64,000 nt of DNA from Parapedobacter deserti (GCF_042646065.1 NZ_JBHRTA010000061.1:62001-126000), one strand, 5' to 3'; positions 44,717 to 52,677 are shown, counted from the first letter of the stretch. The notes: generated by a model not told the origin, from the sequence alone. Numbers and translations are program-made.

Positions 44717-46755
44717 TAAGTTTAGAAGATTTCCATCAGTATTTTACGCAATCCATACTTTCTGATGCTGAAAGTCGGGGATTGTTGAAAGCACAGTCTT
44801 TCTTTGAGATAGTATGTGAAGATCTAACAACTATCGGAGATTTGACTAACAACTATACTTATGCAGAATACACGAAGAAAGGCATTGAAGTTTATGGCTT
44901 TGACTACGATGAAGATCGAAAGATTTTGACACTTTTAAACCACCATTATTTCCAAGACGACGCCATCCAGACGTTAACACGAAGCCAAATCGATGTTAAG
45001 TTTTGGAGGATGACCAATTTTTTCAAAAAGTCCATCGAAGGAATCTACTTACAATTGGAAGAAACGTCCGAAGCCTACTCTATGGCATATAACCTCTTTA
45101 CTTACCACAAAAAGGGACTTATAGATAAAGTCAGGTTGATGTTATTGAGCGATGGTAAAATTACAAGATCTTTAGCTGAGCTGCCCGCTGACACTGTCGA
45201 CGGAATTAACTTTGATTATCGTGTTATAGACATCGAATATTTATACAAAATATATTCCTCGCAAAGAGAGGTTGGTGAATTTGAAGTGGATGTGGATTTG
45301 CCATTTCTGAAGGTGAATAATGAAAACGATCCATACCAATCTTATCTATCTGTTTTAGATGGCAATCTTCTGATTAAAATTTATGAACAACACGGTCAGA
45401 AACTGTTTGAGCAAAACGTCCGCACTTTTTTGCAATTCAGGGGCAACGTTAATAAGGGGCTTAGAAACACCATTGAAAACAAACCTGAAATGTTCTTTGC
45501 ATACAACAATGGGATTACTGCCACAGCATCATCATTGGAATTTGGGCAAAATGGAAATATAAGTGTGATCAAGGATTTCCAAATCGTGAATGGGGGCCAG
45601 ACTACTTCCGCTATATATGCCGCACATAAGAATTCAAAAATCGATGTATCAAGAATTTCTGTTCAGATGAAGCTTTCCGTCGTTAGAGAAGAAAAAAATC
45701 AAGATGACTTTATTTCTAAGGTGGCAGAATATGCCAACACCCAGAATAAAATCAATAACTCGGACTTCTTTTCAAATAGCCCTTTTCACAAGGATATAAA
45801 AGATTACTCAACTCGGATCTTTGCACCGGCTATCGGTGGATCACAAAAAAGAACCCGATGGTTTTACGAACGAGTCAGAGGTGAGTATCTAAATAGCCAG
45901 GCATATCTGACTGCTGATGCAAAAAGGAAATTTTTGATCGAAAACCCCAAAAGTCAACTTGTCGACAAAACATTGTTGGCTAAAGCAGAAAATACGTGGA
46001 ATCAGCTACCTCATATCGTTTCCAAGGGTGCGCAGGACAGTTTTAGAAAATTTGCCGAGCGAATCACCAATATGGTGGAAAACGATAATCTGGCTATAAC
46101 CGAGGTCTTTTTTAAGGAAATGATTTCGAAAGTCATTCTGTTTCGGACGGTCGAGCGTCTGATTACAAGAGCAGATTGGTATGACGGAGGGTTTCGAGCA
46201 CAAACCGTGACTTATAGTATTGCCTATCTCTCCGCGTTGGTAAAAAACTCAAACTTATATCTAAACTTCAACCTAATTTGGCAGCATCAAGAAATACCGA
46301 CATCATTGATTGACATCCTTAAAATAATAACAGAAAAAGTTTACTTAAATATCACCAATCCCCCGGCTGGATATGCAAACGTTAGTCAATGGACGAAGAA
46401 TATCAGGTGTTGGGAAAGGGTAAAGGAAATTGACATCGAGTTTGACGAGCTTGACAGTAAGCTATTTGTAGATAAAGAAGAAAAAAAATATATTTTAAAA
46501 GAGGACAAAGAAAATAAGAAACTTGATTCTGGTATTAACAAACAGGTTGAAGTATTCAAGACAGACAAAGCACATTGGAAGAAACTCGATAAATATTTTT
46601 CGGAAAACAAATCATCGCTCCGTTTGACGACCATGCAATCTGATATTCTATCAAAGATGGCTAGTGGATTAATACCTGTCCCTTCGGAAAAGCAATCAAA
46701 TATTCTCTATGATTTATTAGAAACTGCAAAAAAAGAGGGAATAGATGAAGATTAG
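44713..46755 (+). CDS. AIPR family protein (abortive infection phage resistance)
   Basis: A 680-residue AIPR protein. The family signature blocks are FFAYNNGITATA (261-272) and QIVNGGQTTSAI (290-301), followed by YANTQNKINNSDFF near residue 344. Biochemical function is not established; AIPR genes appear beside MORC, Z1 and PD-(D/E)XK genes in predicted restriction-type systems. The last 100 residues are highly charged (Lys/Glu-rich). It starts inside the stop of the nuclease gene (ATGA) and ends 8 bases from the convergent methyltransferase gene. Confidence 0.88.
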   Translation: MISLEDFHQYFTQSILSDAESRGLLKAQSFFEIVCEDLTTIGDLTNNYTYAEYTKKGIEVYGFDYDEDRKILTLLNHHYFQDDAIQTLTRSQIDVKFWRMTNFFKKSIEGIYLQLEETSEAYSMAYNLFTYHKKGLIDKVRLMLLSDGKITRSLAELPADTVDGINFDYRVIDIEYLYKIYSSQREVGEFEVDVDLPFLKVNNENDPYQSYLSVLDGNLLIKIYEQHGQKLFEQNVRTFLQFRGNVNKGLRNTIENKPEMFFAYNNGITATASSLEFGQNGNISVIKDFQIVNGGQTTSAIYAAHKNSKIDVSRISVQMKLSVVREEKNQDDFISKVAEYANTQNKINNSDFFSNSPFHKDIKDYSTRIFAPAIGGSQKRTRWFYERVRGEYLNSQAYLTADAKRKFLIENPKSQLVDKTLLAKAENTWNQLPHIVSKGAQDSFRKFAERITNMVENDNLAITEVFFKEMISKVILFRTVERLITRADWYDGGFRAQTVTYSIAYLSALVKNSNLYLNFNLIWQHQEIPTSLIDILKIITEKVYLNITNPPAGYANVSQWTKNIRCWERVKEIDIEFDELDSKLFVDKEEKKYILKEDKENKKLDSGINKQVEVFKTDKAHWKKLDKYFSENKSSLRLTTMQSDILSKMASGLIPVPSEKQSNILYDLLETAKKEGIDED

Positions 46756-46763
46756 CTGCGGAA

Positions 46764-47885
46764 TTAATCAGCTATTGGATATTCTAATATCTTCTTGAAA
46801 ATAGCCTCAGCCAGAAGAGGTGGTACCGCGTTGCCGATCTGTTGCTGGATATGCATTAGCGGTCCTCTAAACACAAAATCATCTGGAAAACTCTGTAGGC
46901 GTGCAGCTTCTCGTACGGATAATCCTCGGTCCTCATAAGGATGAATGAGCATATTCTTACGGTAATTTGAGATGACAACTGAAGGCAAAGAGGCGTCGAG
47001 GCGTTTATAGATACCACTGTGACAATTATGCTTATTTGCGTAGTTTGCCATTAATTCATCAGGGATTGCTTTCCAATTCTGCCCTTGGCCTATGTGTTTA
47101 TACCGCTCTATAACGTAATCTTTATTTCTTGACACAAAGTTCTGTCTAGCAGAGCTTGAATTTTGACGCATTTTCTTCGCATACGAACTCGCTTGATCAA
47201 AGTCCTTTTTATAAGACAGCTCTTCAAAACTGTCTCCGTTTTCCAAAGAAGGTAAATCAGAAATGGCTTCATCCACGGATACCGTATAATTGTATTTATC
47301 AGGAAATTGAAAGTCGATGCCAACTTTATTGCCGACCATGATAAAGCGATTGCGGTGTTGAGGAACGCCATAATCGGATGCATAGACGACCTTTTCTTTG
47401 GTGAGGTAACCTAGTTCACCGAATAATCTCTTTATTTCCCCAACCGTATTGCCGTTATCAAATGTTGTTATGCCTTCAACATTCTCGAACAAAAACCATT
47501 TGGGCTTCAGTTCCCTCACAAATCTCAAAAATTCGTGGAATAGATAATTATTCTTGTTGTCAAGTGAGCGTGTCTTGGTGTTGGACGTGGAAAAACCTTG
47601 ACAGGGAGGGCCTCCAAATACGATGAATGGGTTACCTTCGATGTGTAATGAAGGGATTATTTCACCGATATCGTCACATATAACTTTGGCTAGAGGGTGA
47701 TTATGAATGAAAGTCGCGGCAGCGTTTTTATCTTTTTCAATTGCTAGGGAAATTGTTATTCCAGCCCGTTCGGCACCCAAACTCAATCCACCTGCGCCAC
47801 TGAAAATATCAACAGCGGAATATATCGGCGTCTTATTCAGCTCAGTAAAACTAACATTAACTTCAGTTATTTCGGGCAATTGCAT
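46764..47885 (-). CDS. DNA (cytosine-5) methyltransferase of the defence island
   Basis: A 373-residue C5 methyltransferase with ordered motifs: I DIFSGAGGLSLG (26-37), IV GGPPCQGFS with catalytic Cys95, VI ENV (134-136), VIII QHRNRF and X QIGNAVPP. The region between VIII and IX (about 220-290) should set the target sequence, which cannot be predicted. It is convergent with AIPR and would protect host DNA from the nuclease system. The ATG at 47885 (MQLPEI) is preferred to an upstream TTG. A minus-strand TAATTTTG element at 47922-47929 fits its promoter. Confidence 0.92.
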   Translation of the reverse strand: MQLPEITEVNVSFTELNKTPIYSAVDIFSGAGGLSLGAERAGITISLAIEKDKNAAATFIHNHPLAKVICDDIGEIIPSLHIEGNPFIVFGGPPCQGFSTSNTKTRSLDNKNNYLFHEFLRFVRELKPKWFLFENVEGITTFDNGNTVGEIKRLFGELGYLTKEKVVYASDYGVPQHRNRFIMVGNKVGIDFQFPDKYNYTVSVDEAISDLPSLENGDSFEELSYKKDFDQASSYAKKMRQNSSSARQNFVSRNKDYVIERYKHIGQGQNWKAIPDELMANYANKHNCHSGIYKRLDASLPSVVISNYRKNMLIHPYEDRGLSVREAARLQSFPDDFVFRGPLMHIQQQIGNAVPPLLAEAIFKKILEYPIAD

Positions 47886-47921
47886 ACTAAACGGCAAGGC
47901 TTATGTGATAAAAATATTAGC

Positions 47922-47929
47922 CAAAATTA
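47922..47929 (-). promoter_or_regulatory. -7 promoter element of the methyltransferase gene
   Basis: The minus strand reads TAATTTTG, matching TAnnTTTG, 36 bases before the ATG. It makes independent expression of the methyltransferase plausible. Confidence 0.5.
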
Positions 47930-48140
47930 TGTCTCGAAATTTATGCAATAATAATAATTTATTGCAAGCACAAACGACAAAAGAAAATTTTTATTGTCAT
48001 TTTTTTGATGACCTGCTTAGCGGAAACTAAATAATTGACATGCCTATAAACGGCTTTAACTGGAATTTCTGAATATCGGCACATTATTTTAGCAATTATA
48101 GAGCAAAAGAAGCTTGTCGGAATAGTGGCCAGCAAGTTAC

Positions 48141-48172
48141 CGATCATTTCGAGGATAACCTCGAAATGATCG
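48141..48172. repeat. Perfect 14-bp inverted repeat near the right edge of the island
   Basis: Arms CGATCATTTCGAGG (48141-48154) and CCTCGAAATGATCG (48159-48172) with a four-base loop ATAA, without mismatch. No T tract follows, so it is not a typical terminator. It lies about where AT-rich sequence ends and could be an integration, excision or regulatory structure. Confidence 0.75.
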
Positions 48173-48224
48173 AATTAGGTAGAGGCGCCAAAACGGAAAG
48201 TTGAAAACGTAAAGCTCTCCAGCT

Positions 48225-48356
48225 ATGCTGAGTTATTTGCCGGAACAGGAGATATCTTATGAAGCGGAAGGTTTGGCAAAGCAGGTAAAACGCGCGGCTG
48301 ACGATTTGTACGAGAGGATACTAAAAAAGGGCCGTAGGACACGCGGCCAATTTTGA
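48225..48356 (+). CDS. Possible gene remnant, 43 aa
   Basis: A 43-residue frame (MLSYLPEQEISYEAEGLAKQ ...) with a helical, strongly basic C-terminal half. No family recognised. It reads like the tail of a larger protein and ends two bases before the Vsr gene's stop on the other strand. It may be a leftover of a mobile or restriction gene. Confidence 0.25.
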   Translation: MLSYLPEQEISYEAEGLAKQVKRAADDLYERILKKGRRTRGQF

Positions 48357-48357
48357 T

Positions 48358-48807
48358 TTAATAGTCGGCAGGGTAGGGCACTCTCCCTTCTCCGGCTGTT
48401 TCGATATAGAGCTGTATCTGGTTTACTATTTTCTGTAGGTGCTTCCTGACGTCATCGCTCCAGAATCGGAACACGGTATATCCCATATTGATGAGCGCGG
48501 CGTTGTTATCCTTATCGCGCTGGATATTCCGTTCGATCTTAGGTATCCAGAAATCGCGGTTGCTCTTAATGATTCCTTTGGTTTTTTCCCACTGGTGGCC
48601 ATGCCAGAACTCCCCATCCACAAAGATGGCCAGCCGGTATTTGCGGATCACGATATCGGGCTTACCAGGAAGATCTTTGGCATGCGTGCGATAGCGGATG
48701 CCCTTTGCCCACAGTGCCTTGCGCAGCAGTAGCTCGGGCTTGGTATTCTTGGCTCGAATGCGGCTCATAATATAGGAGCGCTGTGGGGTAGTGGGGAGAC
48801 GGGGCAT
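48358..48807 (-). CDS. vsr: Vsr-like very-short-patch repair endonuclease, atypical
   Basis: A 149-residue Vsr-type nuclease: TPQRSYIMSRIRAKNTKPEL at the N-terminus, LPGKPDIVI with Asp51 in the catalytic position, FWHGHQW, and NRDFWIPKIERNIQRD. Vsr nicks next to T:G mismatches caused by 5-methylcytosine deamination, so it is the usual partner of a C5 methyltransferase such as the one at 46764-47885. Where E. coli Vsr has a zinc-binding Cys-F-W-H pattern, this protein has E-F-W-H-G-H and lacks the Cys residues, and His64 is Asp. A TAACTTTG element ends four bases before the ATG. Confidence 0.87.
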   Translation of the reverse strand: MPRLPTTPQRSYIMSRIRAKNTKPELLLRKALWAKGIRYRTHAKDLPGKPDIVIRKYRLAIFVDGEFWHGHQWEKTKGIIKSNRDFWIPKIERNIQRDKDNNAALINMGYTVFRFWSDDVRKHLQKIVNQIQLYIETAGEGRVPYPADY

Positions 48808-48811
48808 GAGA

Positions 48812-48819
48812 CAAAGTTA
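48812..48819 (-). promoter_or_regulatory. -7 promoter element of the vsr-like gene
   Basis: The minus strand reads TAACTTTG four bases upstream of the ATG at 48807, so the transcript would be leaderless or nearly so. This is the same sequence as at the Smr gene. Confidence 0.55.
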
Positions 48820-48869
48820 AGATATTGTCGGAAATGCCTATATTAGCACTTTACCTAACTTAAAAACCT

Positions 48870-49103
48870 ATGGGATTGTTTTTTATTGATGAAAAGAATA
48901 TTGAGCAGTCATTTGCATCAACCGCTCAAACCCTGTTACTTAATAAATCGCTAAAAGTAAATGATGCGGAATACCGCTTTACAGAAATCGAATTTTATTA
49001 TTATTGTGAGAGCCATAAAGATGGATACACGCACATCCATGAAATGGAAGCCGGGCGATGGCGTTTCCACAATCAGGGTTTTGACATTACGCTCCGCGGT
49101 TGA
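48870..49103 (+). pseudogene. 3'-truncated gene of unknown family
   Basis: A 77-residue frame (MGLFFIDEKNIEQSFASTAQ ..., ending RWRFHNQGFDITLRG). It looks like the first third of a longer protein: the N-terminal region with EYRFTEIEFYYYCESHKDGYTH is protein-like, but the frame stops abruptly after GFDIT where a longer protein would continue. It meets the broken end of the convergent DUF1016 gene at about 49100, so one deletion probably removed the 3' ends of both. Confidence 0.45.
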
Positions 49104-49478
49104 ATTCTCATTGTCAGCTTGTAGTAATTTCGCAACAGGTTGTTGCGAAATTGAGGAAGACCTAAGCTTTTCTTCAATCTGTTTGAAAAGTATAAGGGTT
49201 TGGACGGTGTAGTCTTCTGCAAACTGCTTCATATAAAGAAGATTTCTAGGAGACAACCCTTTGATGGCAGGAAACTCTTTTTTCAAATCTGCAGATAGTC
49301 GATCGATGATCTTGGCACCCCAACCTTCTTGTTGCTGGCTGATAAGGATAGACCGGCCTAATTGCCAATAAACGAGCAGCATCTGACTGTTGGCGGCGAT
49401 AGCGATTTTAACCTGGCTGAGCTTTATTTTGTACTTTATATCACTTAGGAGTGATTTATACTGTTCTTCGTTAATCAT
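48951..49478 (-). pseudogene. DUF1016 (YhcG-like) N-terminal domain, 3'-truncated
   Basis: A YhcG-like gene on the minus strand: QVKIAIAANSQMLLVYWQLG and WGAKIIDRLSADLKKEFPAI, then FSPRNLLYMKQFAEDY-type sequence (here LSPRNLLYMKQFAEDY), which is the DUF1016 N-terminal domain. About 125 residues are normal. After about 49100 the frame runs through the antisense of the opposite truncated gene and the C-terminal nuclease domain (PD-(D/E)XK-like) is missing. DUF1016 proteins are full-length at about 350 residues, so this copy is inactive or at most N-terminal only. Confidence 0.7.
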
Positions 49479-49541
49479 GGTTCATGATATTTGGTTTTTA
49501 GATTGATACAAAGATATGACAATATGTTAAGCTAAAAAAAT

Positions 49542-49549
49542 TAGATTTG
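49542..49549 (+). promoter_or_regulatory. -7 promoter element before a small ORF
   Basis: TAGATTTG matches TAnnTTTG and ends four bases before the ATG at 49554. Confidence 0.4.
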
Positions 49550-49553
49550 AATT

Positions 49554-49706
49554 ATGCCCCCCGCACCGGAGATTGATTCATTAGATGCGACAACCACCAT
49601 TGGTATAAGGTCAAAGCCCGGCCATTATGTAGTGCTGGATATAGTTGGTCTATTGAATTTCCTCGGATTGTTATATTGCATAAATCTAATCCGTAAGGGG
49701 GCTTAA
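49554..49706 (+). CDS. Possible small membrane protein, 50 aa
   Basis: A 50-residue frame (begins MPPAPEIDSL) whose second half is hydrophobic (VVLDIVGLLNFLGLLYCINL), a possible single membrane helix, with a basic end (IRKGA). A -7 element stands right before the ATG. No family recognised. It lies between two decayed genes. Confidence 0.3.
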   Translation: MPPAPEIDSLDATTTIGIRSKPGHYVVLDIVGLLNFLGLLYCINLIRKGA

Positions 49707-49905
49707 TGATCGGGAAGCCGAACTGGGAGTATTTGCTTCGTCAAAGGTTACCGACTTCATCACGATTTGGATACTGCCAATAGGCATCTGGTTTGTGCAA
49801 CCACGGATACAGCGGGTTTTGAAAGCTTTGGGATGATGGGGTACTTCTACAAAGATGGCGGTGGGGTGGTGTCTGCATTGGCTAATCAAGAACGTCGGTT
49901 TAAAA
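49707..49905. other. Probable degenerate coding remnant
   Basis: The plus-strand frame containing GFESFGMMGYFYKDGGG is protein-like, but stop codons and a frame switch occur on either side. It may be the worn remains of a gene overrun by the hip locus. No confident feature. Confidence 0.25.
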
Positions 49906-50705
49906 TCACAAGCCTGTCTGATTCAGTTTCTTTAATACAATTGCAGCATACTCCTCTTTATGCCCATTAGTTAAAAAGCTCCTGTCAATCCAGGCCTGGA
50001 TTTCGTTGGCTCTTATAGAAAAGGCTTGATAGACGTTATCCCTAACCTTGTCCGCAATGCCCAAGCTGGTTGCAAAGTGATCAAAGTCAGCGCGCGTTAT
50101 TTTGCGTTTTCGGGCATTTAAAGTCAAAGCTAGCTCTTCCTGGTCTTTGGAATAAATCAAATTCACATTCACTCAATCATACGCCGGTGAAGCAAGATAC
50201 CTCTTTCGGTATGCATCAACGAAAAGTTTTTTAGATGCATATCGTTATTACCCGTTAGAAAACAGAACAGTACCATTCTAAAGTATTTAATTACGTCCAG
50301 CCCCGAATTGGTAGCATACTGTTTGATAATTTTACCGGCACGTTCGTACGAACTCTTATATTTTTGTTCGGTAAGTAGCTCGGAAAGTTGGCAGAGGTCT
50401 TCGACATGAACCTTCTTCCCTTTTACACGGTCAAAACGTTTGGTTATATAGGCTAATTCGCCACTTGAAGTTTGTATTAACGCATGCTCGGCCGTTTCAA
50501 TTTTAAATAACTTCGCTAAATGCATCGTTAAATCCTCCACCCCTGGCATAGCGGGAAAGTCCGAAGATTGGGGTTTCAAAATATAATCGCCCCAAAGACC
50601 TACCAATGTCAAACGCTTGTTACCTCGCTCTCCTTCCAGACTCAAGGATAATTTAGGCTGTACACCAGTCACCGCTAACCGCTCATTGACGGTAATTCGA
50701 GCCAA
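49906..50705 (-). pseudogene. hipA: hipA-family toxin kinase, frameshifted and N-terminally truncated
   Basis: The kinase domain reads VTGVQPKLSLSLEG and YITKRFDRVKGKKVHVEDLC, then TGNNDMHLKNFSL, the HipA catalytic loop, in one frame (50169-50705). The next frame resumes with SPAYD, then VNVNLIYSKDQEELAL and the C-terminal helices (49906-50172). Between them, just before SPAYD, one base appears to be missing, and the codon after it is TGA where Leu is expected (AYD-stop-VNVN). The N-terminal HipA domain, normally between hipB and this part, is absent. Thus the toxin is dead, although HipB remains intact. Confidence 0.8.
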
Positions 50706-50724
50706 TTGGTTTAATGTTTCTTTA

Positions 50725-50919
50725 TCATTTATCAGTTACCCCCACTTCTTTGCCAAACAATGCTAAAACATCGTTTACTTTATCCAGGCGTAGTGTTTTT
50801 TTTCCTTGCTCAAGATCACGCACGAATTTCAATCCCACGCCTGCATTCAGGGCAAGCTCTTCTTGCGTTAATTTGAATTCTTTTCGTTTGGCTTTTACAA
50901 AAGATCGTATCGTTGACAT
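50725..50919 (-). CDS. hipB: HipB-like antitoxin (XRE helix-turn-helix)
   Basis: A 64-residue Cro/CI-type protein (RKEFKLTQEELALNAGVGLK, FVRDLEQGKKTLRLDKVNDV), the HipB antitoxin layout that in this family binds the HipA toxin and the operon operator. Start ATG at 50919 is preferred over one 69 bases upstream because the operator palindrome sits directly before it. Its stop is 20 bases before the conserved hipA coding sequence, far less than a normal HipA N-terminal domain would need, confirming the deletion. Confidence 0.78.
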   Translation of the reverse strand: MSTIRSFVKAKRKEFKLTQEELALNAGVGLKFVRDLEQGKKTLRLDKVNDVLALFGKEVGVTDK

Positions 50920-50921
50920 AG

Positions 50922-50939
50922 TATATCCTTTCGGGTATA
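50922..50939 (-). promoter_or_regulatory. Possible HipB operator
   Basis: Arms TATATCC and GGGTATA (one mismatch) with a four-base spacer, just upstream of the hipB start. It recalls the TATCC...GGATA operators of E. coli HipB, though with a shorter spacer. Confidence 0.4.
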
Positions 50940-51057
50940 AAACGGAAAATTTAGTATAAATTATATGCGATAGGGTATACCTTGGCAACTGATGCTGTAA
51001 AGGCAGGAAAGTTGCTTAACTTTTCATTCCGAACGGTGGTGTTTCGACACAGCAACG

Positions 51058-51819
51058 CTAATAATTAGATAGGTCCTTATAATCATCCAGCCGAGGCGGA
51101 TAACCATCTGGCAATTTGCCGTACGCTTCGAAGTAAGCCTCCACCTGCATGAACGGCGGCTCAGCGACCTCCTTAAAGTACGCCTCCTCGAAGGTATCTT
51201 CAAGTCGACAGCCATGGTCTTCGGCCGATTTGACGATGCCAAGCATATCCGAACGGAATTGCCAATCATACCCATTGTTCCTCAAATAGCGGAAAATGAA
51301 AACTAGCAAACGATATAATGCCTGCCCGAGTGTTGTACCTATCGTAGCGTTGTAAAACGGTGGCGGGGTATTGGTGAAATGGGGCTGTGCGCGGCCGGCC
51401 TTCCGCTCTTTGACGACCCGCAGGATGCGCGACCACCCGACGAAAGGCCTCGCCAAGAAATGATACAGGCGATCTTCCGGATGATAGACCGTACTGTACC
51501 CGCCGACGATCAAATCGAGTGCATAAAATGTCCCAGTCAGCGCGCCTTGGTACAACTCCGATGACGGCGGCGCTGGATAGTGGGCAGCGATGTAGTCTTC
51601 GAATGAGTATCGTGCGAGATGCCGATCGCGGAAGCGCTGAAGGCGGTAGCGCTTGTAGCGACGCGCAATATTGGGTTGTCTGATGGAAGCGATAAGGCGG
51701 AGCGTGTTGCAATAGGGTTCGTTCCGTTTGTCTGAAAACCAATCGGACATCGCGTTGATAACCGACACGATCAGGTTATCGGTGGCTTCATCGGGATAGC
51801 GTGCGTAGATGTTTCTCAT
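51058..51819 (-). CDS. Unknown 253-aa protein, intact copy of a duplicated gene
   Basis: A 253-residue, basic and aromatic-rich protein with no recognised family (opens MRNIYARYPDEATDN; later WSRILRVVKERKAG, and FRYLRNNGYDWQFRSDMLG near 200). No signal peptide or clear membrane helix. It is the second gene of a two-gene unit; its ATG overlaps the stop of a 22-codon remnant of the partner gene (ATGA). The first 112 bp are repeated at 52729-52840. Confidence 0.65.
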   Translation of the reverse strand: MRNIYARYPDEATDNLIVSVINAMSDWFSDKRNEPYCNTLRLIASIRQPNIARRYKRYRLQRFRDRHLARYSFEDYIAAHYPAPPSSELYQGALTGTFYALDLIVGGYSTVYHPEDRLYHFLARPFVGWSRILRVVKERKAGRAQPHFTNTPPPFYNATIGTTLGQALYRLLVFIFRYLRNNGYDWQFRSDMLGIVKSAEDHGCRLEDTFEEAYFKEVAEPPFMQVEAYFEAYGKLPDGYPPRLDDYKDLSNY

Positions 51820-51884
51820 AGCTGGTGTGGCATCACCTTACGGGTGGCAATGCATGTTCGTCTCGGTATGTGAAATAGATCCAT
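51816..51884 (-). pseudogene. 5' remnant of a second copy of the zinc-ribbon gene
   Basis: A 22-codon frame beginning MDLFHIPRRTCIATRKV aligns with the start MELPHLPKRKCFATGKV of the 594-aa gene at 54632, and the DNA upstream also matches. It stops with TGA inside the next ATG. So copy A of the operon kept its promoter and the 253-aa gene but lost nearly all of the first gene. Confidence 0.8.
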
Positions 51885-51926
51885 AACAATTCGGTTTTCA
51901 CAAGCTGGTCAACTCGTTAAGAAACG

Positions 51927-51957
51927 CAAGATAGTGAATTACGGAATATTGTACAAA
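51927..51957 (-). promoter_or_regulatory. Promoter of duplicated operon, copy A
   Basis: On the minus strand TTTG (51954-51957) and TATCTTG (51927-51933) are 20 bases apart, near the Bacteroidota -33/-7 layout. The same two elements at the same spacing precede the 594-aa gene. Confidence 0.55.
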
Positions 51958-52052
51958 CGAAGCAGGGAATATTGCTTGTATTTGCGGGTCGTATGGAAAC
52001 CAATCCGGTTTTTCATCCTATTGGTAGATACAAGTATAAACCCATAAATATC

Positions 52053-52541
52053 ATGGCTGAATTGAACACCGGACGGAGGCTGCAACCCAGGGTTGACCTC
52101 ACGGCAATGGTAGACCTGGCATTTTTGCTGATCACCTTCTTCATGCTTACCACGACCCTCAACAAGGAGCAAGCGCTTGATGTGGCAATGCCAGACATCA
52201 CAGATTCCACTGACTTCGCTCCGCTGGCAGACAACCGCACAGTGACACTTTTGCTGGGAGAGGATGGCCGTGTAGACTGGTATTGGGGTATGTTGGACAA
52301 ACCGCTGGCAGGCCCGCACTCGACGGTAATGGGCAAAGATGGTATCCGAGAGGTGCTACTGCAGAAAAAAGACGAGGTGCCGAAATTGACCGACGACGGC
52401 AAGGGTCTTATCGTGGTGATACGGCCAAGTGCACGCGCGGCTTACGCCAGCTTGGTGGACGCATTGGACGAAATGCGGATCTGTGGCATCAACCAGTACA
52501 TGATCGGCGAGATCAGCCCGGAAGAGGAGACCATGCTTTGA
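52053..52541 (+). CDS. ExbD/TolR-family energy-transducing protein
   Basis: A 162-residue ExbD protein. After a short cytoplasmic start comes RVDLTAMVDLAFLLITFFML with the conserved Asp in the membrane helix (about residues 15-38), then a periplasmic domain (ALDVAMPDITDSTD ... LIVVIRPSARAAYASLVDAL). ExbD works with ExbB and TonB to energise outer-membrane transporters such as SusC. No ExbB or TonB gene is nearby, so this is an orphan paralogue. The ATG at 52053 follows a spaced A-rich stretch. It lies between the two halves of a duplicated operon and divergent to copy A. Confidence 0.88.
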   Translation: MAELNTGRRLQPRVDLTAMVDLAFLLITFFMLTTTLNKEQALDVAMPDITDSTDFAPLADNRTVTLLLGEDGRVDWYWGMLDKPLAGPHSTVMGKDGIREVLLQKKDEVPKLTDDGKGLIVVIRPSARAAYASLVDALDEMRICGINQYMIGEISPEEETML

Positions 52542-52614
52542 AGTGCGCTGCTCGGCACTGGAAAACCGGGCTTTCTTTTGACGAGAGTTGCCATGACTGG
52601 GGCAAAGTCATAAC

Positions 52615-52677
52615 ATTTTTGGATTTGAATCCCGAGTTATTATAATATTTTTGGATTTGAATCCCGAATTATTATAA
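52615..52677. repeat. Two-copy tandem repeat, 32-bp period
   Basis: Copies at 52615-52645 and 52647-52677 differ at one position and contain TTTTTGGATTTGAATCCCGA (first 20 of 31 bases) followed by a TTATTATAA ending. They lie in the gap after the ExbD stop. No function is evident. Confidence 0.7.

Noticed and set aside
52615..52677. CRISPR array
   Set aside because: Only two units, adjacent with no spacer sequence; no cas genes in the window.
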